From the NCBI GenBank assembly GCA_946183145.1, contig CAMGZM010000002.1:124001-188000 (forward strand): 64,000 nucleotides of DNA, read 5' to 3'. A program made the translations under genes and the position numbers. Positions 9,607 through 18,271 of the stretch are shown here, piece after piece. Under the pieces are notes generated by a model, which was given only the letters and a program-made list of their open reading frames with translations, searched no databases and had not been told where the DNA came from. The stretch is from an uncultured Fretibacterium sp. (lineage in GTDB: Bacteria; Synergistota; Synergistia; Synergistales; Aminobacteriaceae). Every line of letters starts with the position of its first letter. Within the stretch, counting starts at the first letter, position 1.

Positions 9607-9677
9607 CTCTGTGAAAATTTTTCGGCCAATATTTTATAGCGTCAACGTGAAAATAAACCCTTCCGGCAATTTTTGAC

Positions 9678-10235
9678 TCAACTGAAAATTTTTGCTACAG
9701 CTTTCTTCAGCTTGTCGCGTTTTGCGTTTCTCCTGCTCGTGAAAATAGTTTTCAGAATTGATTGCGCCTGAATATGTCCCTGTCTTGCGGCTCTGTGATA
9801 CCATTTCACGGCCTCAAAGAGATTCGCCCTCACTCCGTCCCCGTCATAATACATACTCCCTAACATGAATTGCGCCTGGATATGTCCCTGTTCCGCCGCT
9901 TTCTTGTACCAATATACAGCCTTCCCATAATCCCCGGCTCGCTGATACTTCCTCCCTAATTTATGGCCGTCTTGCGCTTTGAGTGTTTGACTTTGTGCTT
10001 CAAGCTGCCTTTGAGATTCGTCGGTCTGATTTGTCTGTTCTTCTCTTTGTGTTTTTTCCTCTGCATTGTGATTTTCTTCTTGAGTTTGCGATTCGTCATT
10101 GTGAGTTTCAGTCTTGGATTCAATTTCTGACAAACTCAATTTTTCATCATCGTTTTTATCCTGCTTACTGCGTTTTTCAATCACCAGAGCAGACAACACA
10201 ACTGCAAAAATAATCCCCGCGATAATTTCATACAT
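9678..10235 (-). CDS. Membrane-anchored Sel1-repeat protein, 185 aa
   Basis: Residues 4-20 form an N-terminal membrane helix. Residues 25-90 are a Glu/Gln/Ser/Thr-rich linker that probably spans or extends away from the membrane. The C-terminal half holds Sel1-like (TPR-related) repeats: YGKAVYWYKKAAEQGHIQAQ, a near-complete unit with MLGSMYYDGDGV, then EAVKWYHRAARQGHIQAQ. These repeats usually mediate protein-protein contacts. The tail is strongly basic. GGAGGG lies 10 nt upstream of the ATG. The partners are unknown. Another Sel1 protein is encoded at 41632-42855. Confidence 0.8.
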   Translation of the reverse strand: MYEIIAGIIFAVVLSALVIEKRSKQDKNDDEKLSLSEIESKTETHNDESQTQEENHNAEEKTQREEQTNQTDESQRQLEAQSQTLKAQDGHKLGRKYQRAGDYGKAVYWYKKAAEQGHIQAQFMLGSMYYDGDGVRANLFEAVKWYHRAARQGHIQAQSILKTIFTSRRNAKRDKLKKAVAKIFS

Positions 10236-10271
10236 TGATTAATAACCCTCCGAAAAAATTATATCCCGCTG

Positions 10272-10280
10272 TGCTAAAAT
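10272..10280 (+). promoter_or_regulatory. Extended -10 element upstream of rpmG
   Basis: TGCTAAAAT (TGn plus TAAAAT) lies 40 bp before the rpmG start, with no clear -35 box. The same CGCTNTGCTAAAAT string recurs at 40221-40234 before the Mrp operon, which suggests a shared promoter form in this genome. Confidence 0.4.
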
Positions 10281-10320
10281 ATCTCACGTTTTCACAATCA
10301 CGAAAGGAAGATTTTTTCAC

Positions 10321-10470
10321 ATGGCAGACATAATCGGACTCACCTGCACACAGTGCAAAAGACGCAATTACACAACAACCGTCAACAAAAAGAAGCAGGC
10401 AAAGAAACTTGAACTCAAGAAATACTGCAAATGGTGCAACGCTTCAACGCTTCACAAGGAATCAAAGTAG
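10321..10470 (+). CDS. rpmG: 50S ribosomal protein L33
   Basis: A 49-residue protein, [20 protein letters not shown] onward, with two CxxC pairs (CTQC and CKWC) of the zinc-binding L33 type and the conserved KLELKKYC segment. It is a component of the large ribosomal subunit. GAAAGGAAG lies upstream of the ATG. It leads the cluster rpmG, tRNA-Trp, secE, nusG, rplK, rplA, the common bacterial order. Confidence 0.95.
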   Translation: MADIIGLTCTQCKRRNYTTTVNKKKQAKKLELKKYCKWCNASTLHKESK

Positions 10471-10521
10471 TGTTGCCAAAAGTTTAACCGTGTTGTAAAA
10501 TTCAGCCCGTAATTTTCACGC

Positions 10522-10597
10522 AGGTCCGTGGCTCAATTGGCAGAGCACTGGTCTCCAAAACCGGGGGCTGCAGGTTCGAGTCCTGCCGGGCCTGCCA
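10522..10597 (+). tRNA. trnW: tRNA-Trp (anticodon CCA)
   Basis: A 76-nt cloverleaf. The acceptor AGGTCCG pairs with CGGGCCT (one G-T). The anticodon loop CTCCAAA is closed by CTGGT/ACCGG, giving CCA. The T arm contains GGTTCGAGTCC, and the 3' GCCA is encoded. It sits between rpmG and secE, the usual place of tRNA-Trp in many bacteria. Confidence 0.97.
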
Positions 10598-10623
10598 TTT
10601 CTTTATCATAAGGACAAAGCATA

Positions 10624-10839
10624 ATGGCAAAATCATCAGCAGAGAAACCCACAAAAATGTCTTCGCTAATGAACTTCATACGTGAAGCAAAAGCCGAACT
10701 CAAAAAAGTTACTTGGCCTACGCGCAGACAAATATGGTACTGGACGCTAGTTGTTATAGTCTTTACACTTTGCGTTTCATTGTATCTTGGTCTGGTTGAT
10801 TTCCTTCTTGCGTGGATATTCCGCGCTCTTCTGGGTTAA
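10624..10839 (+). CDS. secE: Preprotein translocase subunit SecE
   Basis: The 71-residue single-span form of SecE. It has the amphipathic FIREAKAELKKVTWPTRRQ segment (residues 19-37), whose ELKKVTWP motif is diagnostic, followed by one membrane helix (about 42-62). It clamps SecY in the inner-membrane translocon. It lies between tRNA-Trp and nusG, 9 bp before the nusG start, as in most bacteria. Confidence 0.96.
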   Translation: MAKSSAEKPTKMSSLMNFIREAKAELKKVTWPTRRQIWYWTLVVIVFTLCVSLYLGLVDFLLAWIFRALLG

Positions 10840-10848
10840 GGTAATATC

Positions 10849-11385
10849 ATGCCGGGCGAACGTAAATGGTATGTTGTGCAGACATATGCGAGCTATGAGA
10901 AGCGTGTGAAGGACGATCTCACCCAGCGCATAAAGGCCATGAAGATGCAGGACAAAATCTTCACGGTACTGATACCGACTGAGACAAACACGGTCATCAA
11001 AGACGGAAAAAGCCGCGAGGTTACGCGCAAACTTTATCCCGGCTATGTCATGATTGAGATGGTTCTTGACGAGCAGTCATGGTACACAGTCAGGCACACT
11101 CCCGGCGTAACTGGCTTCATTGGCGCGGGGACTCACCCTATGCCGCTGTCGGAAGATGAAGTAGAAAAAATAATGTCCGGCATGAAGAAGTCAGAAGAAA
11201 GCCCTAAAGTAGAAATTGACCTCAAGCCCGGCGACACAGTGAGAGTTACAGCAGAAGGAGTCAGAAAAGGTTTCACGGGGCCAGTAGTAGAAATCAACGC
11301 GAGAAAAGGCAAAGTGAAATTCAAGAATGACATGCTGGGCGGATCAATAGTTGAGATAGATTACAAAGACCTTGAGAAAATTTAG
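10849..11385 (+). CDS. nusG: Transcription termination/antitermination factor NusG
   Basis: A 178-residue protein with an N-terminal NGN domain (WYVVQTYASYEKRVKDDL; RKLYPGYVMIEM; VRHTPGVTGFIG) and a C-terminal KOW domain (GDTVRVTAEGVRKGFTGPV, about residues 125-150). NusG binds RNA polymerase, modulates pausing and links transcription to Rho or the ribosome. Its length and position in the secE-nusG-rplK order are standard. Confidence 0.97.
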   Translation: MPGERKWYVVQTYASYEKRVKDDLTQRIKAMKMQDKIFTVLIPTETNTVIKDGKSREVTRKLYPGYVMIEMVLDEQSWYTVRHTPGVTGFIGAGTHPMPLSEDEVEKIMSGMKKSEESPKVEIDLKPGDTVRVTAEGVRKGFTGPVVEINARKGKVKFKNDMLGGSIVEIDYKDLEKI

Positions 11386-11421
11386 GGTCTTGAGTAACAG
11401 ACAGAAAGGAAAATTTTTATC

Positions 11422-11847
11422 ATGGCTAAGAAAGTTGTAGGGCAGATAAAATTGCAATTGCCCGCCGGAAAAGCAACGCCCGCGCCCCCTGTAGGCCCTG
11501 CGTTAGGCCAGCACGGTGTGAATATTATGGAGTTCTGCAAGCAGTTCAACGCGAAAACTCAGGATCAGGCCGGATTAGTCATTCCCGCAGTTATCACGGT
11601 GTATGCTGACAGGAGCTTCACATTCGAGCTTAAGACTCCCCCCGCGGCTGTATTGCTCAAGAAAGCAGCAGGGATTGAGTCAGGCTCAGGAGTGCCGAAC
11701 AAAACGAAAGTCGGAAAATTAGCCCGCGCAAAAGTCAAAGAGATTGCCGAGCTGAAGATGAAAGACCTTAACGCGAACGATGTCGAGGCCGCTATGAGAA
11801 TGATAGAAGGCACAGCGCGTTCAATGGGACTCGAAATCACCGACTAA
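11422..11847 (+). CDS. rplK: 50S ribosomal protein L11
   Basis: 141 residues. Typical segments are [37 protein letters not shown] and, near the end, [13 protein letters not shown]11 binds 23S rRNA at the GTPase-associated centre and contacts elongation factors and RelA. AGAAAGGAAAA precedes the ATG. Confidence 0.97.
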   Translation: MAKKVVGQIKLQLPAGKATPAPPVGPALGQHGVNIMEFCKQFNAKTQDQAGLVIPAVITVYADRSFTFELKTPPAAVLLKKAAGIESGSGVPNKTKVGKLARAKVKEIAELKMKDLNANDVEAAMRMIEGTARSMGLEITD

Positions 11848-11904
11848 TCACGCACAAGCGGAAGGGTAAAATCTAACCCGTTAATCACCGCAGGAGGTAG
11901 AAAC

Positions 11905-12609
11905 ATGAAGAGAAGCAAGCGTTACAGAGAAGCCGCAAGCAAAATCGAGGAGGGAAAATTATACGGACTCCGCGAGGCTGTAGAGCTTTTCAAGACAATA
12001 GCAACGGCAAAATTCAACGAGAGCTTAGAAGTACACGTGCGTTTAGGGATTGACCCCAAACACGCCGACCAGCAGGTAAGAAGCACTGTATCACTTCCTC
12101 ACGGAACAGGCGTAACGAAAAGAGTCCTCGTAATCACTCAGGGCGAGAAAATCAAAGAGGCTCAGGATGCAGGCGCGGATATAGTCGGAGGAGATGACGT
12201 TGTGCAGCAGATTCAGGGCGGATTCATGGACTTTGACGCGGTAATAGCGACTCCCGACATGATGAAGTCCGTCGGCCGTCTCGGTAAAGTCTTAGGCCCG
12301 AGGGGATTAATGCCCAGCGCGAAAACAGGAACAGTAACATTTGAGCTTGCCGCCGCAGTAAAAGAGATCAAAGCCGGGCGCGTTGAGTTCAGAGCCGACA
12401 AAACCGGAATTACTCACAATGCCGCCGGAAAACGTGATTTCACCGCTGATGACCTTTACGACAATGTGAAAGCGTTATTGCAGGCGATATACAAAGCAAG
12501 ACCCGCCGCCGTAAAAGGAACATACGTAAGAAGCATCGCAATTGCTCCGACAATGGGGCCGGGGATTCCTGTTGATACAGCATCAGCGCAGAAAGAATTA
12601 GCCCTATAG
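11905..12609 (+). CDS. rplA: 50S ribosomal protein L1
   Basis: 234 residues, with [20 protein letters not shown] at the N-terminus and [19 protein letters not shown] in the middle, both characteristic of L1. L1 forms the mobile L1 stalk at the E site and in many bacteria represses its own mRNA. AGGAGG lies 7 nt before the ATG. rplK and rplA are 57 bp apart and probably form one transcript. Confidence 0.97.
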   Translation: MKRSKRYREAASKIEEGKLYGLREAVELFKTIATAKFNESLEVHVRLGIDPKHADQQVRSTVSLPHGTGVTKRVLVITQGEKIKEAQDAGADIVGGDDVVQQIQGGFMDFDAVIATPDMMKSVGRLGKVLGPRGLMPSAKTGTVTFELAAAVKEIKAGRVEFRADKTGITHNAAGKRDFTADDLYDNVKALLQAIYKARPAAVKGTYVRSIAIAPTMGPGIPVDTASAQKELAL

Positions 12610-12639
12610 ACATTAGCAGCACCGTAAAAATTTTCGACA

Positions 12640-12780
12640 ACATAAATATATATTCCTAAGACAGCAGGGGCTTTTGACGCTTAATCATCCTGCCCAGGAG
12701 TGAGAAACTGAGAGTGTAACTGCTCCTCCTGTGTCATAATGGGGGGAGCTTGTTTTTATGAAGGAGGTGAAACACAGAAC
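12640..12780 (+). promoter_or_regulatory. L10 leader (autoregulatory mRNA element)
   Basis: The ~140-nt gap before rplJ holds the features expected of a ribosomal protein L10 leader: AGCAGGGGCTTTTGACGC, CTTAATCATCCTGCC, then GGAGTGAGAAACTGAGAG and a downstream arm with CTCCTCCTGTGTCATAATGG before GGGGGGAGC. In known leaders, L10(L12)4 binds a kink-turn in such RNA to repress rplJL. The RNA fold was not computed; the call rests on position and motif likeness. Confidence 0.7.
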
Positions 12781-13317
12781 ATGCCGGCAGAAGTGAAATA
12801 CAGTCTTGTTGACGGGCTGAAGGAAAAATTATCGCGCACTAAGGCCGTTTTTGTCGCAGAATATCGCGGAATGACCGTTGAGCAGAGTACAGCATTGCGC
12901 CACAAAGTACGCGAGGCAGGCGGTGAGCTTAAAGTCGCAAAGAATACACTTTTCGCAATCGCCATGAAAGAAGCGGGACTCTCTGAGCTTCCCGAAGATA
13001 TGACGAAAGGCCCGAACATTTACGCGCTCTGCTATGATGATCCCGTAGCCGTCGCAAAAGTCCTCAAGGATTACGCCAACGACAAAACACAGAAAGCATT
13101 TATCCTGAAGGGAGGACAGCTCGAAAATCAGCAGCTGAATTTAGCGCAGTTGATGGCACTCGCGGATCTTCCGTCAAAAGAAGCTCTCAGAGGTCAGGTC
13201 GTCAGGACAATCGCCGCGCCTATTTCGGGACTCGTCAACGTTCTTGCGGGAACAATGCGGAATTTCGTTACATGTCTCGATCAGATTCGCGCAAAGAAAG
13301 AAGAAACAGCAGCATAG
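12781..13317 (+). CDS. rplJ: 50S ribosomal protein L10
   Basis: 178 residues starting MPAEVKYSLVDGLKEKLSRT, with VAEYRGMTVEQ, LRHKVREAGGELKVAKNTL and a C-terminal helix that anchors L12 dimers. The start is set at 12781 because AAGGAGGTGA ends 10 nt before it; a longer in-frame ATG at 12739 lies inside the leader and lacks a ribosome binding site. L10 is the base of the L12 stalk. Confidence 0.96.
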   Translation: MPAEVKYSLVDGLKEKLSRTKAVFVAEYRGMTVEQSTALRHKVREAGGELKVAKNTLFAIAMKEAGLSELPEDMTKGPNIYALCYDDPVAVAKVLKDYANDKTQKAFILKGGQLENQQLNLAQLMALADLPSKEALRGQVVRTIAAPISGLVNVLAGTMRNFVTCLDQIRAKKEETAA

Positions 13318-13353
13318 CATCAAAATATTATTATTACGGAGGAAAAATCTATT

Positions 13354-13731
13354 ATGACCAAAGAAGAAATCATCCAGGCTATCGAATCAATGTCAGTGCT
13401 TGAGCTTTCAGAACTCGTAAAGGCTCTTGAGGAAAAATTCGGCGTATCAGCTTCAGCAGCTCCCGTTATGATGGCGGCCATGCCTGGCGCAGGCGCAGCA
13501 GCAGCTCCCGCAGAAGAGAAGACAGAGTTTGATGTCGTTTACAAAGCTCCCGGCGCAAACAAAATCGCAGTCATCAAGGCAGTGCGTGAAATTACGTCGC
13601 TCGGCCTGAAAGAAGCAAAAGAACTCGTTGACAACCCGCCCAAGAACGTAAAAGAAGGCGTGTCAAAGGAAGAGGCTGAAGAGATCCGCAAGAAGCTCGC
13701 AGAAGCAGGAGCAGAAGTAGAGGTTAAGTAG
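13354..13731 (+). CDS. rplL: 50S ribosomal protein L7/L12
   Basis: 125 residues. It has an N-terminal dimerisation helix ([20 protein letters not shown]), an Ala/Pro/Gly hinge (about residues 40-53) and a C-terminal factor-binding domain with [28 protein letters not shown] and [21 protein letters not shown]12 recruits translational GTPases. ACGGAGGAAAA precedes the ATG, and a terminator follows. Confidence 0.97.
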   Translation: MTKEEIIQAIESMSVLELSELVKALEEKFGVSASAAPVMMAAMPGAGAAAAPAEEKTEFDVVYKAPGANKIAVIKAVREITSLGLKEAKELVDNPPKNVKEGVSKEEAEEIRKKLAEAGAEVEVK

Positions 13732-13744
13732 TTTGCGAAAAATT

Positions 13745-13774
13745 GAGGCTCATTGATTCGGGCCTCTTTTCTTT
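13745..13774 (+). terminator. Terminator after rplL
   Basis: A GAGGC stem pairs with GCCTC across a short loop and is followed by TTTTCTTTATT, directly after the rplL stop codon. It would end the ribosomal protein transcript. Confidence 0.7.
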
Positions 13775-13797
13775 ATTGATACGGAGGATTTTTTGCA

Positions 13798-14196
13798 ATG
13801 AGCGCACAGAAAGACAAGAAATCACCTCAGGCACCAGACAACAAGAAGAAAATCATTATCGGAGTCATCGCCGTTATCGTACTGCTTAATATCATGTGGA
13901 CGGTAATGCAGAATAAATTTGCGCCCAAACTTGACGAGGTTAAAGCAGGACTCGCGGAGATTGAACACAGGCTCGACAAAATAGAGCAGGGCGGACTTAA
14001 TGACGTTGCGAGCCTCAAGGAAGATTTTGCGAAATGGGAAGCTGTATCAAGCCAGTTTTCAGAGAACGTGAAACTTTTGCAGAAAACAGAAGAAGACCGC
14101 CTCGCCAATCTTGAAGCACAAGAAGCAGCACTGAAAGCACAGATTGAAGCGCAGAAGGCAAAAGTCGAATCGCTCAGGAAACTTTCAGCAGAGTAA
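13798..14196 (+). CDS. Small membrane-anchored coiled-coil protein, 132 aa
   Basis: Lys-rich N-terminal cytoplasmic tail, one membrane helix (about residues 19-35, IIIGVIAVIVLLNIMWTVM), then a ~95-residue charged helical region with heptad-like spacing that should form a coiled coil on the other side of the membrane. No family is recognised. GGAGG precedes the ATG. It lies between the rplL terminator and its own terminator, so it is a separate transcript. It could act as an envelope spacer or assembly factor; nothing in the sequence decides this. Confidence 0.75.
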   Translation: MSAQKDKKSPQAPDNKKKIIIGVIAVIVLLNIMWTVMQNKFAPKLDEVKAGLAEIEHRLDKIEQGGLNDVASLKEDFAKWEAVSSQFSENVKLLQKTEEDRLANLEAQEAALKAQIEAQKAKVESLRKLSAE

Positions 14197-14251
14197 CACA
14201 CAACACAATAGCACACAACACACAACATCACACCTCCTTTCAAGGGATAAG

Positions 14252-14279
14252 CCCCGGTTGACCATGACCGGGGTTTTTT
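14252..14279 (+). terminator. Terminator, CCCCGGT/ACCGGGG stem
   Basis: A perfect seven-pair stem, CCCCGGT and ACCGGGG, with an 8-nt loop, followed by six T. It ends the transcript of the 132-residue coiled-coil protein gene. Confidence 0.9.
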
Positions 14280-14319
14280 ATGTCTGTGATAATATTTGCG
14301 GAGAAAGTGAGAGTGATTG

Positions 14320-14937
14320 ATGATGAATAAATGCACGTCATGCGGCGCACCCCTCGAAATATCCTGCGAGAAATGCCCCTATTGCGGGACTGTTACGCCT
14401 TACGGTGAAGAGAAATTCAGAGAGCGGGAGTCAAAACTCAGGGATGACGAACGCAAAAAGGCTCTTGAGAATCTTCCGGCCATGAAGTTTGTCGCAAATT
14501 CGTTTGTCGCTGTGCTTTATGTCGTAACAATGGGATTGTATTCGGTGTACTGGTACGCAATGAGACTGAAGCCGCTAAATTCTCTCGGCACAAAATCAAA
14601 GCTCCCCGCTTGGCTTGTGGCAGTTTTCGCGGTCATGTATGCGGGATTGTTCCTGTTACCGCCGGAAATCACAGAGTATATTGTCAGCGGAATTGATGAG
14701 GAGTCTGCGTATACTGTCTTTGATGTCGTATTGAGCCTCGTTATATTGTCGTCGGGATGGCTGGCGTTCATCACGCGCAAAATTCTTCAGGAACACGCAG
14801 CCGGTTTCATGGAGAAATCACAGGCCGTAAACGTTATAGCTCCGTCAGCGTTAATGCTAATACTATTCGGGGCGGGCTATCTTCAAATTCAGGTCAACAA
14901 GATGATAAAGATGAACATGTTTTCACCCAAAATCTGA
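14320..14937 (+). CDS. Zinc-ribbon membrane protein (DUF4234-like)
   Basis: The N-terminal zinc ribbon has CTSC and CPYC pairs (residues ~4-23), followed by a charged helix and four probable membrane segments (about 55-73, 87-108, 125-150 and 170-190). The segment VVTMGLYSVYWYAMRLKPLN resembles the 'GIYslyW' core of DUF4234 membrane proteins. Function is unknown. The start is ATG at 14320 or 14323; an upstream TTG is unlikely. The extended -10 TGTGATAATAT lies about 30 bp upstream. Its zinc ribbon recalls the two at the end of the SPFH protein encoded on the opposite strand nearby. Confidence 0.75.
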   Translation: MMNKCTSCGAPLEISCEKCPYCGTVTPYGEEKFRERESKLRDDERKKALENLPAMKFVANSFVAVLYVVTMGLYSVYWYAMRLKPLNSLGTKSKLPAWLVAVFAVMYAGLFLLPPEITEYIVSGIDEESAYTVFDVVLSLVILSSGWLAFITRKILQEHAAGFMEKSQAVNVIAPSALMLILFGAGYLQIQVNKMIKMNMFSPKI

Positions 14938-14940
14938 CGC

Positions 14941-15002
14941 AAAAAAAATCCCCGGTTTCATGGCCGACACCCGTAAGGGGCGGGGCTTGCACCGGGGGCG
15001 TT
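14941..15002. terminator. Terminator between convergent genes
   Basis: CCCCGGT (14950-14956) pairs with ACCGGGG (14991-14997) around a GC-rich inner stem. Eight A on the left read as a T-run on the minus strand, so it serves best as terminator of the minus-strand gene ending at 15013; the plus-strand gene also ends here. Confidence 0.65.
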
Positions 15003-15012
15003 TTGTCTCTCG

Positions 15013-15729
15013 TTACTTCGCGTTCTTCACGTAATCATTTCTTTCACTTAATGCGCGCTCTGCTAGTGTACACGCTCTCATTACGGATTCGAAGTCATGA
15101 GTCTTTGCGGCGTTCTCAATATCATTCACGGCGTTTTCTAGTCCCCGCTCAAGTTTACCGCTTGCAGGAGTCGGATCTGAATACTTCACGGACTCCGCGA
15201 ATCTCATCACATGAGCAATCGCATCCTGACTCATTCCCGCCGTCCTCATCTCGTCAGCAATATAGCCCAGTCGTGAGGACATTGACTCGAGATTTACACG
15301 GCCTTCCGCCTGCTGTCGTGACTCAGCGTTTGAGAGCTTCAATTCGGCCATGTTGATCAGTCCCATAGGCACAAGAAACACAACAAGACCGCCGACATGT
15401 ACGAGTATATATTTCGTTACGCTCCATGAAGCATAAGCGCACCATATAGCCGCCACAATCACAAACAGGAAATATATCCCGCCTAGTATAGCCTTCGAGA
15501 AGCTGACAGGGATATTTTTCCCGTTATTGCCCAGCCAAGCTATTCCCGCAAAAATTAACGTCTCAAGAATTAACGCAAACAGCAGAAATCCCGCCGAAAT
15601 CCAAAACGTTTGGCCGCGCTGTTCCGGCGTCGTAAGGTAATACGCAAAGAATGCCGCCGCTACTCCTATCAACGCCATAATCAGAAATATATTCATGACC
15701 TGGCGTATCTTGCTGAAGAATTTTCCCAT
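15013..15729 (-). CDS. Four-helix membrane protein with cytoplasmic helical tail
   Basis: 238 residues with about four membrane segments (12-30, 42-66, 80-103 and 108-126), followed by a soluble helical C-terminus rich in Ala, Glu and Arg (about 130-238). No family is recognised. It starts 14 bp after the end of the SPFH/zinc-ribbon gene on the same strand and is probably co-transcribed with it, so it may be the membrane partner of that protein. Confidence 0.75.
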   Translation of the reverse strand: MGKFFSKIRQVMNIFLIMALIGVAAAFFAYYLTTPEQRGQTFWISAGFLLFALILETLIFAGIAWLGNNGKNIPVSFSKAILGGIYFLFVIVAAIWCAYASWSVTKYILVHVGGLVVFLVPMGLINMAELKLSNAESRQQAEGRVNLESMSSRLGYIADEMRTAGMSQDAIAHVMRFAESVKYSDPTPASGKLERGLENAVNDIENAAKTHDFESVMRACTLAERALSERNDYVKNAK

Positions 15730-15742
15730 GATTAACCCTCCT

Positions 15743-16855
15743 CTATATCTTTTGGCCGCAGTTAGGGCAGAATTTCGCGCCGGGGATTAACGGATTTCCG
15801 CAATTTGAGCATACCAGTTTCGCACCGCAGTGAGGGCAGAATTTCGCGCCTGCCGGGACACTCTGACCGCATGACGGACAAACTGAGCCGGAATTATTCA
15901 CAGGAGGATTTGCAGAAGGTGTTACGGGATTTGCGTTATTCGCGCTATTCGGGTTGATGTACTGCCCCATTTGCGCCGCCATTTGTCCGAACGCTCCGCC
16001 CATTCCCATACCTGCGCCTAATCCCATTCCCGCACCCATCAGAGAACCGCCTCCCTCGTTTTTCGCGGCAGACTCCATTACGTCAAATGAGCGTTTCTGC
16101 TGGTAGCTCGTTCCCATTACGTTCATGCTTGCACGTTCAGCCATTGCTGATTTCAGCTTCTTTATGCCCTCGTCATCATCAACTACATTCACCGAGCCGA
16201 AATAGAAATTCAGCGGCTCAATCCCGTAAAGCGACAATTCAGGGCGTATTCTCTCTACTGCCTCTTTTGACATGTCATCAAGATATGCGCTTATCTCAAA
16301 GATTGTTATCTTCTTGTGGGCTATGTATGTCGCTATCATGTCGCCCATACGTGAAAGTATCAAGCCCTTGAAGTATTCCGCTACCTCATCGCGAGTTACT
16401 GATGATTTGTTCCCGGAGAGCTTCAGCAAAAACTGCCGGCTGTTGTTGACCCTTATCCCGAACTGCCCGAACGCACGCACGTATATCGGGATCTGATATT
16501 CAGGATCACGGAGCATTATGGGATTTTGCGTTCCCCATTTCACGTCAAGAACATCGGCTTTGTTCACAAACCATACGCTCGCTTTGAACGCGCTTTCTCC
16601 GCCCGTCGCAAGATTTATCAGCCGTCCTAACATCGGTATGTTGTTGGTTGAAAGTGTATGACGACCCGCACCGAATAAGTCTAACGCCTGACCGTCCTTG
16701 AAGAGTATAGCCTCCTGCGTCTCACGCACTACAAGCTGTGTCCAGTTCCCTAACTCATCACTTTTTGCAGGGTTCTTACGGTCAACATACCGCCACGCTA
16801 ATACATCGTTTGAGTTTATGCTGTCGTCCCATTGCACTATCTGTATTATTGCCAT
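15743..16855 (-). CDS. SPFH-domain protein with double zinc ribbon (YdjI/virion-core-like)
   Basis: 370 residues. Residues ~1-240 match the SPFH/Band-7 type of proteins called 'virion core protein' or YdjI: IIQIVQWDDS, then NWTQLVVRETQEAILFKDGQ, LDVKWGTQNPIMLRDPEY and VRAFGQFGIRV. A Gly/Met-rich linker (about 265-300) follows, then two zinc ribbons with four CxxC pairs (CPSC, CPHC, CSNC and CPNC). SPFH proteins form membrane scaffolds; the ribbons suggest a binding role. It leads a two-gene unit with the membrane protein at 15013-15729. Confidence 0.85.
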   Translation of the reverse strand: MAIIQIVQWDDSINSNDVLAWRYVDRKNPAKSDELGNWTQLVVRETQEAILFKDGQALDLFGAGRHTLSTNNIPMLGRLINLATGGESAFKASVWFVNKADVLDVKWGTQNPIMLRDPEYQIPIYVRAFGQFGIRVNNSRQFLLKLSGNKSSVTRDEVAEYFKGLILSRMGDMIATYIAHKKITIFEISAYLDDMSKEAVERIRPELSLYGIEPLNFYFGSVNVVDDDEGIKKLKSAMAERASMNVMGTSYQQKRSFDVMESAAKNEGGGSLMGAGMGLGAGMGMGGAFGQMAAQMGQYINPNSANNANPVTPSANPPVNNSGSVCPSCGQSVPAGAKFCPHCGAKLVCSNCGNPLIPGAKFCPNCGQKI

Positions 16856-16875
16856 CTCTGCACCATCCTTTTACA

Positions 16876-16911
16876 CAAAAAAACCGCCCGTAATTTTCTC
16901 ACGGACGGCCG
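16876..16911 (-). terminator. Terminator between the coiled-coil and SPFH genes
   Basis: CCGCCCGT pairs with ACGGACGG (one mismatch), with a run of seven A to its left that reads as T on the minus strand. It separates the transcript of the 416-residue protein from the SPFH unit downstream. Confidence 0.65.
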
Positions 16912-16923
16912 TTATTTTCACCC

Positions 16924-18174
16924 TTACTTCTTCAATCTCCTGTTGATTTCGTCAAATTCTGAGCGCATTGTTCCGCTCTCAAATACTTTCAGCTCCGGCA
17001 TCGTTAATCCCGTTACTGCGTCAAATGCCTCCAATCCCGAATGTATCAGCCCGCGCAATTCGCTTGAGCTTCGTACCGTCCTGTATGTGTTATCCGCTAA
17101 ATCACGGTTCAGCCGCAATTCACGTATGCTAGTCATTAATCCCATCCGCTGACTGTCCAGAAGTTTACCGTATAATTTCGCCGCCTCGATTGTCGTTGCG
17201 TTTGATTTGGCGTTCTGTGAGAATGATTTTCTCTGTGCTGAGGTGTAGTCGCTGTTCTTGCTTTTCGACAATGCTTCACGCCTGAGTGTTTCAGCCTCTT
17301 TCACGAGTTCCGATAACATTGGCTTGTATTCGCCGTCTATCTTGCGCACTAATCCTTCCTGCGTGTGTATCAGCAAGTCATTCAGCACTAAGTACATTCC
17401 CGTGTAACGCTTCGTGATTTCCAGCGTGTTGGTCTCCTTCTGCGACAATTCTTCAAGTTTCGTTACTACGTCTTTCACGTTCTCGAATATCACCGTGTTC
17501 TTCAGTATGTCTTCTCCCGTTACTGAATTGAGAAGTATATCTGTCTGCGCGTCCGTAAGGTCTAATCCCATCTCGTGAAGCTCTCCCGTTAATTTCGCCG
17601 TCATCGCTGTCATTTCCGCTTCTGTCTTGGTGATTTCGTTCTCGGTTGCTGTGATTTTCGCGTCAATTTTGCCCTTTGTGTTCCGCCAAAAGAAATATGT
17701 GCTGTCGGGAGCGGTTATCCTCTCATTTCTCAGCTTGTCAAGCTCGGTGCGTAATGATGTGATTTTTGCACGGAGCTTTACGGCTTCTGTACGCGAATTT
17801 CCCGCATCACTTCCCGACAAGATTACTATTGCTCGGTCTAAAAGCTCGTTTATCTTCTTGCTGTTGCTCTCTTTGTCCTCACCAAACCACGCGCTTTCGG
17901 GTAATTTGTCGTGCTTGTCCTTCAGCGTCAATGTGTCGTTGAGAGTGTCCGCTAATTTGTCCCAGTTTGACGCTATAATTTCCGGCATCGTGTCATCCTT
18001 CACCGTTAATGTCTCGCTTGAAGGCGTTGTGTTGTCAGGGCTGAACCAGCTCATAACATAGTCCGTCATTCCGTCCCATGTGTCTGAAGCGTATTGCGTT
18101 ACGTCGTCCCAGCTTAATGCGTATGCTGTAGTTGCCTGAAGCATTATTGTTATTGCCGCTATTGTTTTCTTCAT
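16924..18174 (-). CDS. Exported coiled-coil protein, 416 aa
   Basis: The signal peptide is residues 1-19 (ends TTAYA). The mature protein starts LSWDDVTQYASDTWDGMTDY, has a short Asp/Thr/Ser-rich stretch and then is almost entirely charged helix with long heptad-like runs (about 100-400), consistent with a periplasmic coiled-coil protein. No known domain is recognised. Its gene is upstream of the SPFH/zinc-ribbon pair on the same strand but separated by a terminator. Confidence 0.75.
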   Translation of the reverse strand: MKKTIAAITIMLQATTAYALSWDDVTQYASDTWDGMTDYVMSWFSPDNTTPSSETLTVKDDTMPEIIASNWDKLADTLNDTLTLKDKHDKLPESAWFGEDKESNSKKINELLDRAIVILSGSDAGNSRTEAVKLRAKITSLRTELDKLRNERITAPDSTYFFWRNTKGKIDAKITATENEITKTEAEMTAMTAKLTGELHEMGLDLTDAQTDILLNSVTGEDILKNTVIFENVKDVVTKLEELSQKETNTLEITKRYTGMYLVLNDLLIHTQEGLVRKIDGEYKPMLSELVKEAETLRREALSKSKNSDYTSAQRKSFSQNAKSNATTIEAAKLYGKLLDSQRMGLMTSIRELRLNRDLADNTYRTVRSSSELRGLIHSGLEAFDAVTGLTMPELKVFESGTMRSEFDEINRRLKK

Positions 18175-18271
18175 GATTTCTTCTTCTCCCTTCTATTTTT
18201 TCTTCAATGTTAGATAATTCATGTGAAGATTTTGTGTTACAGTATTCATATTTAGGAGATGATTTTTTCAC

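Noticed and set aside
12739-12780. Longer start for L10
   Set aside because: Lies in the leader; AAGGAGGTGA marks ATG 12781.
14757-15356. Plus-strand frame of 199 codons
   Set aside because: It spans the end of one gene, a terminator and the antisense of another; composition is Ser/Arg/Pro-rich and not protein-like.
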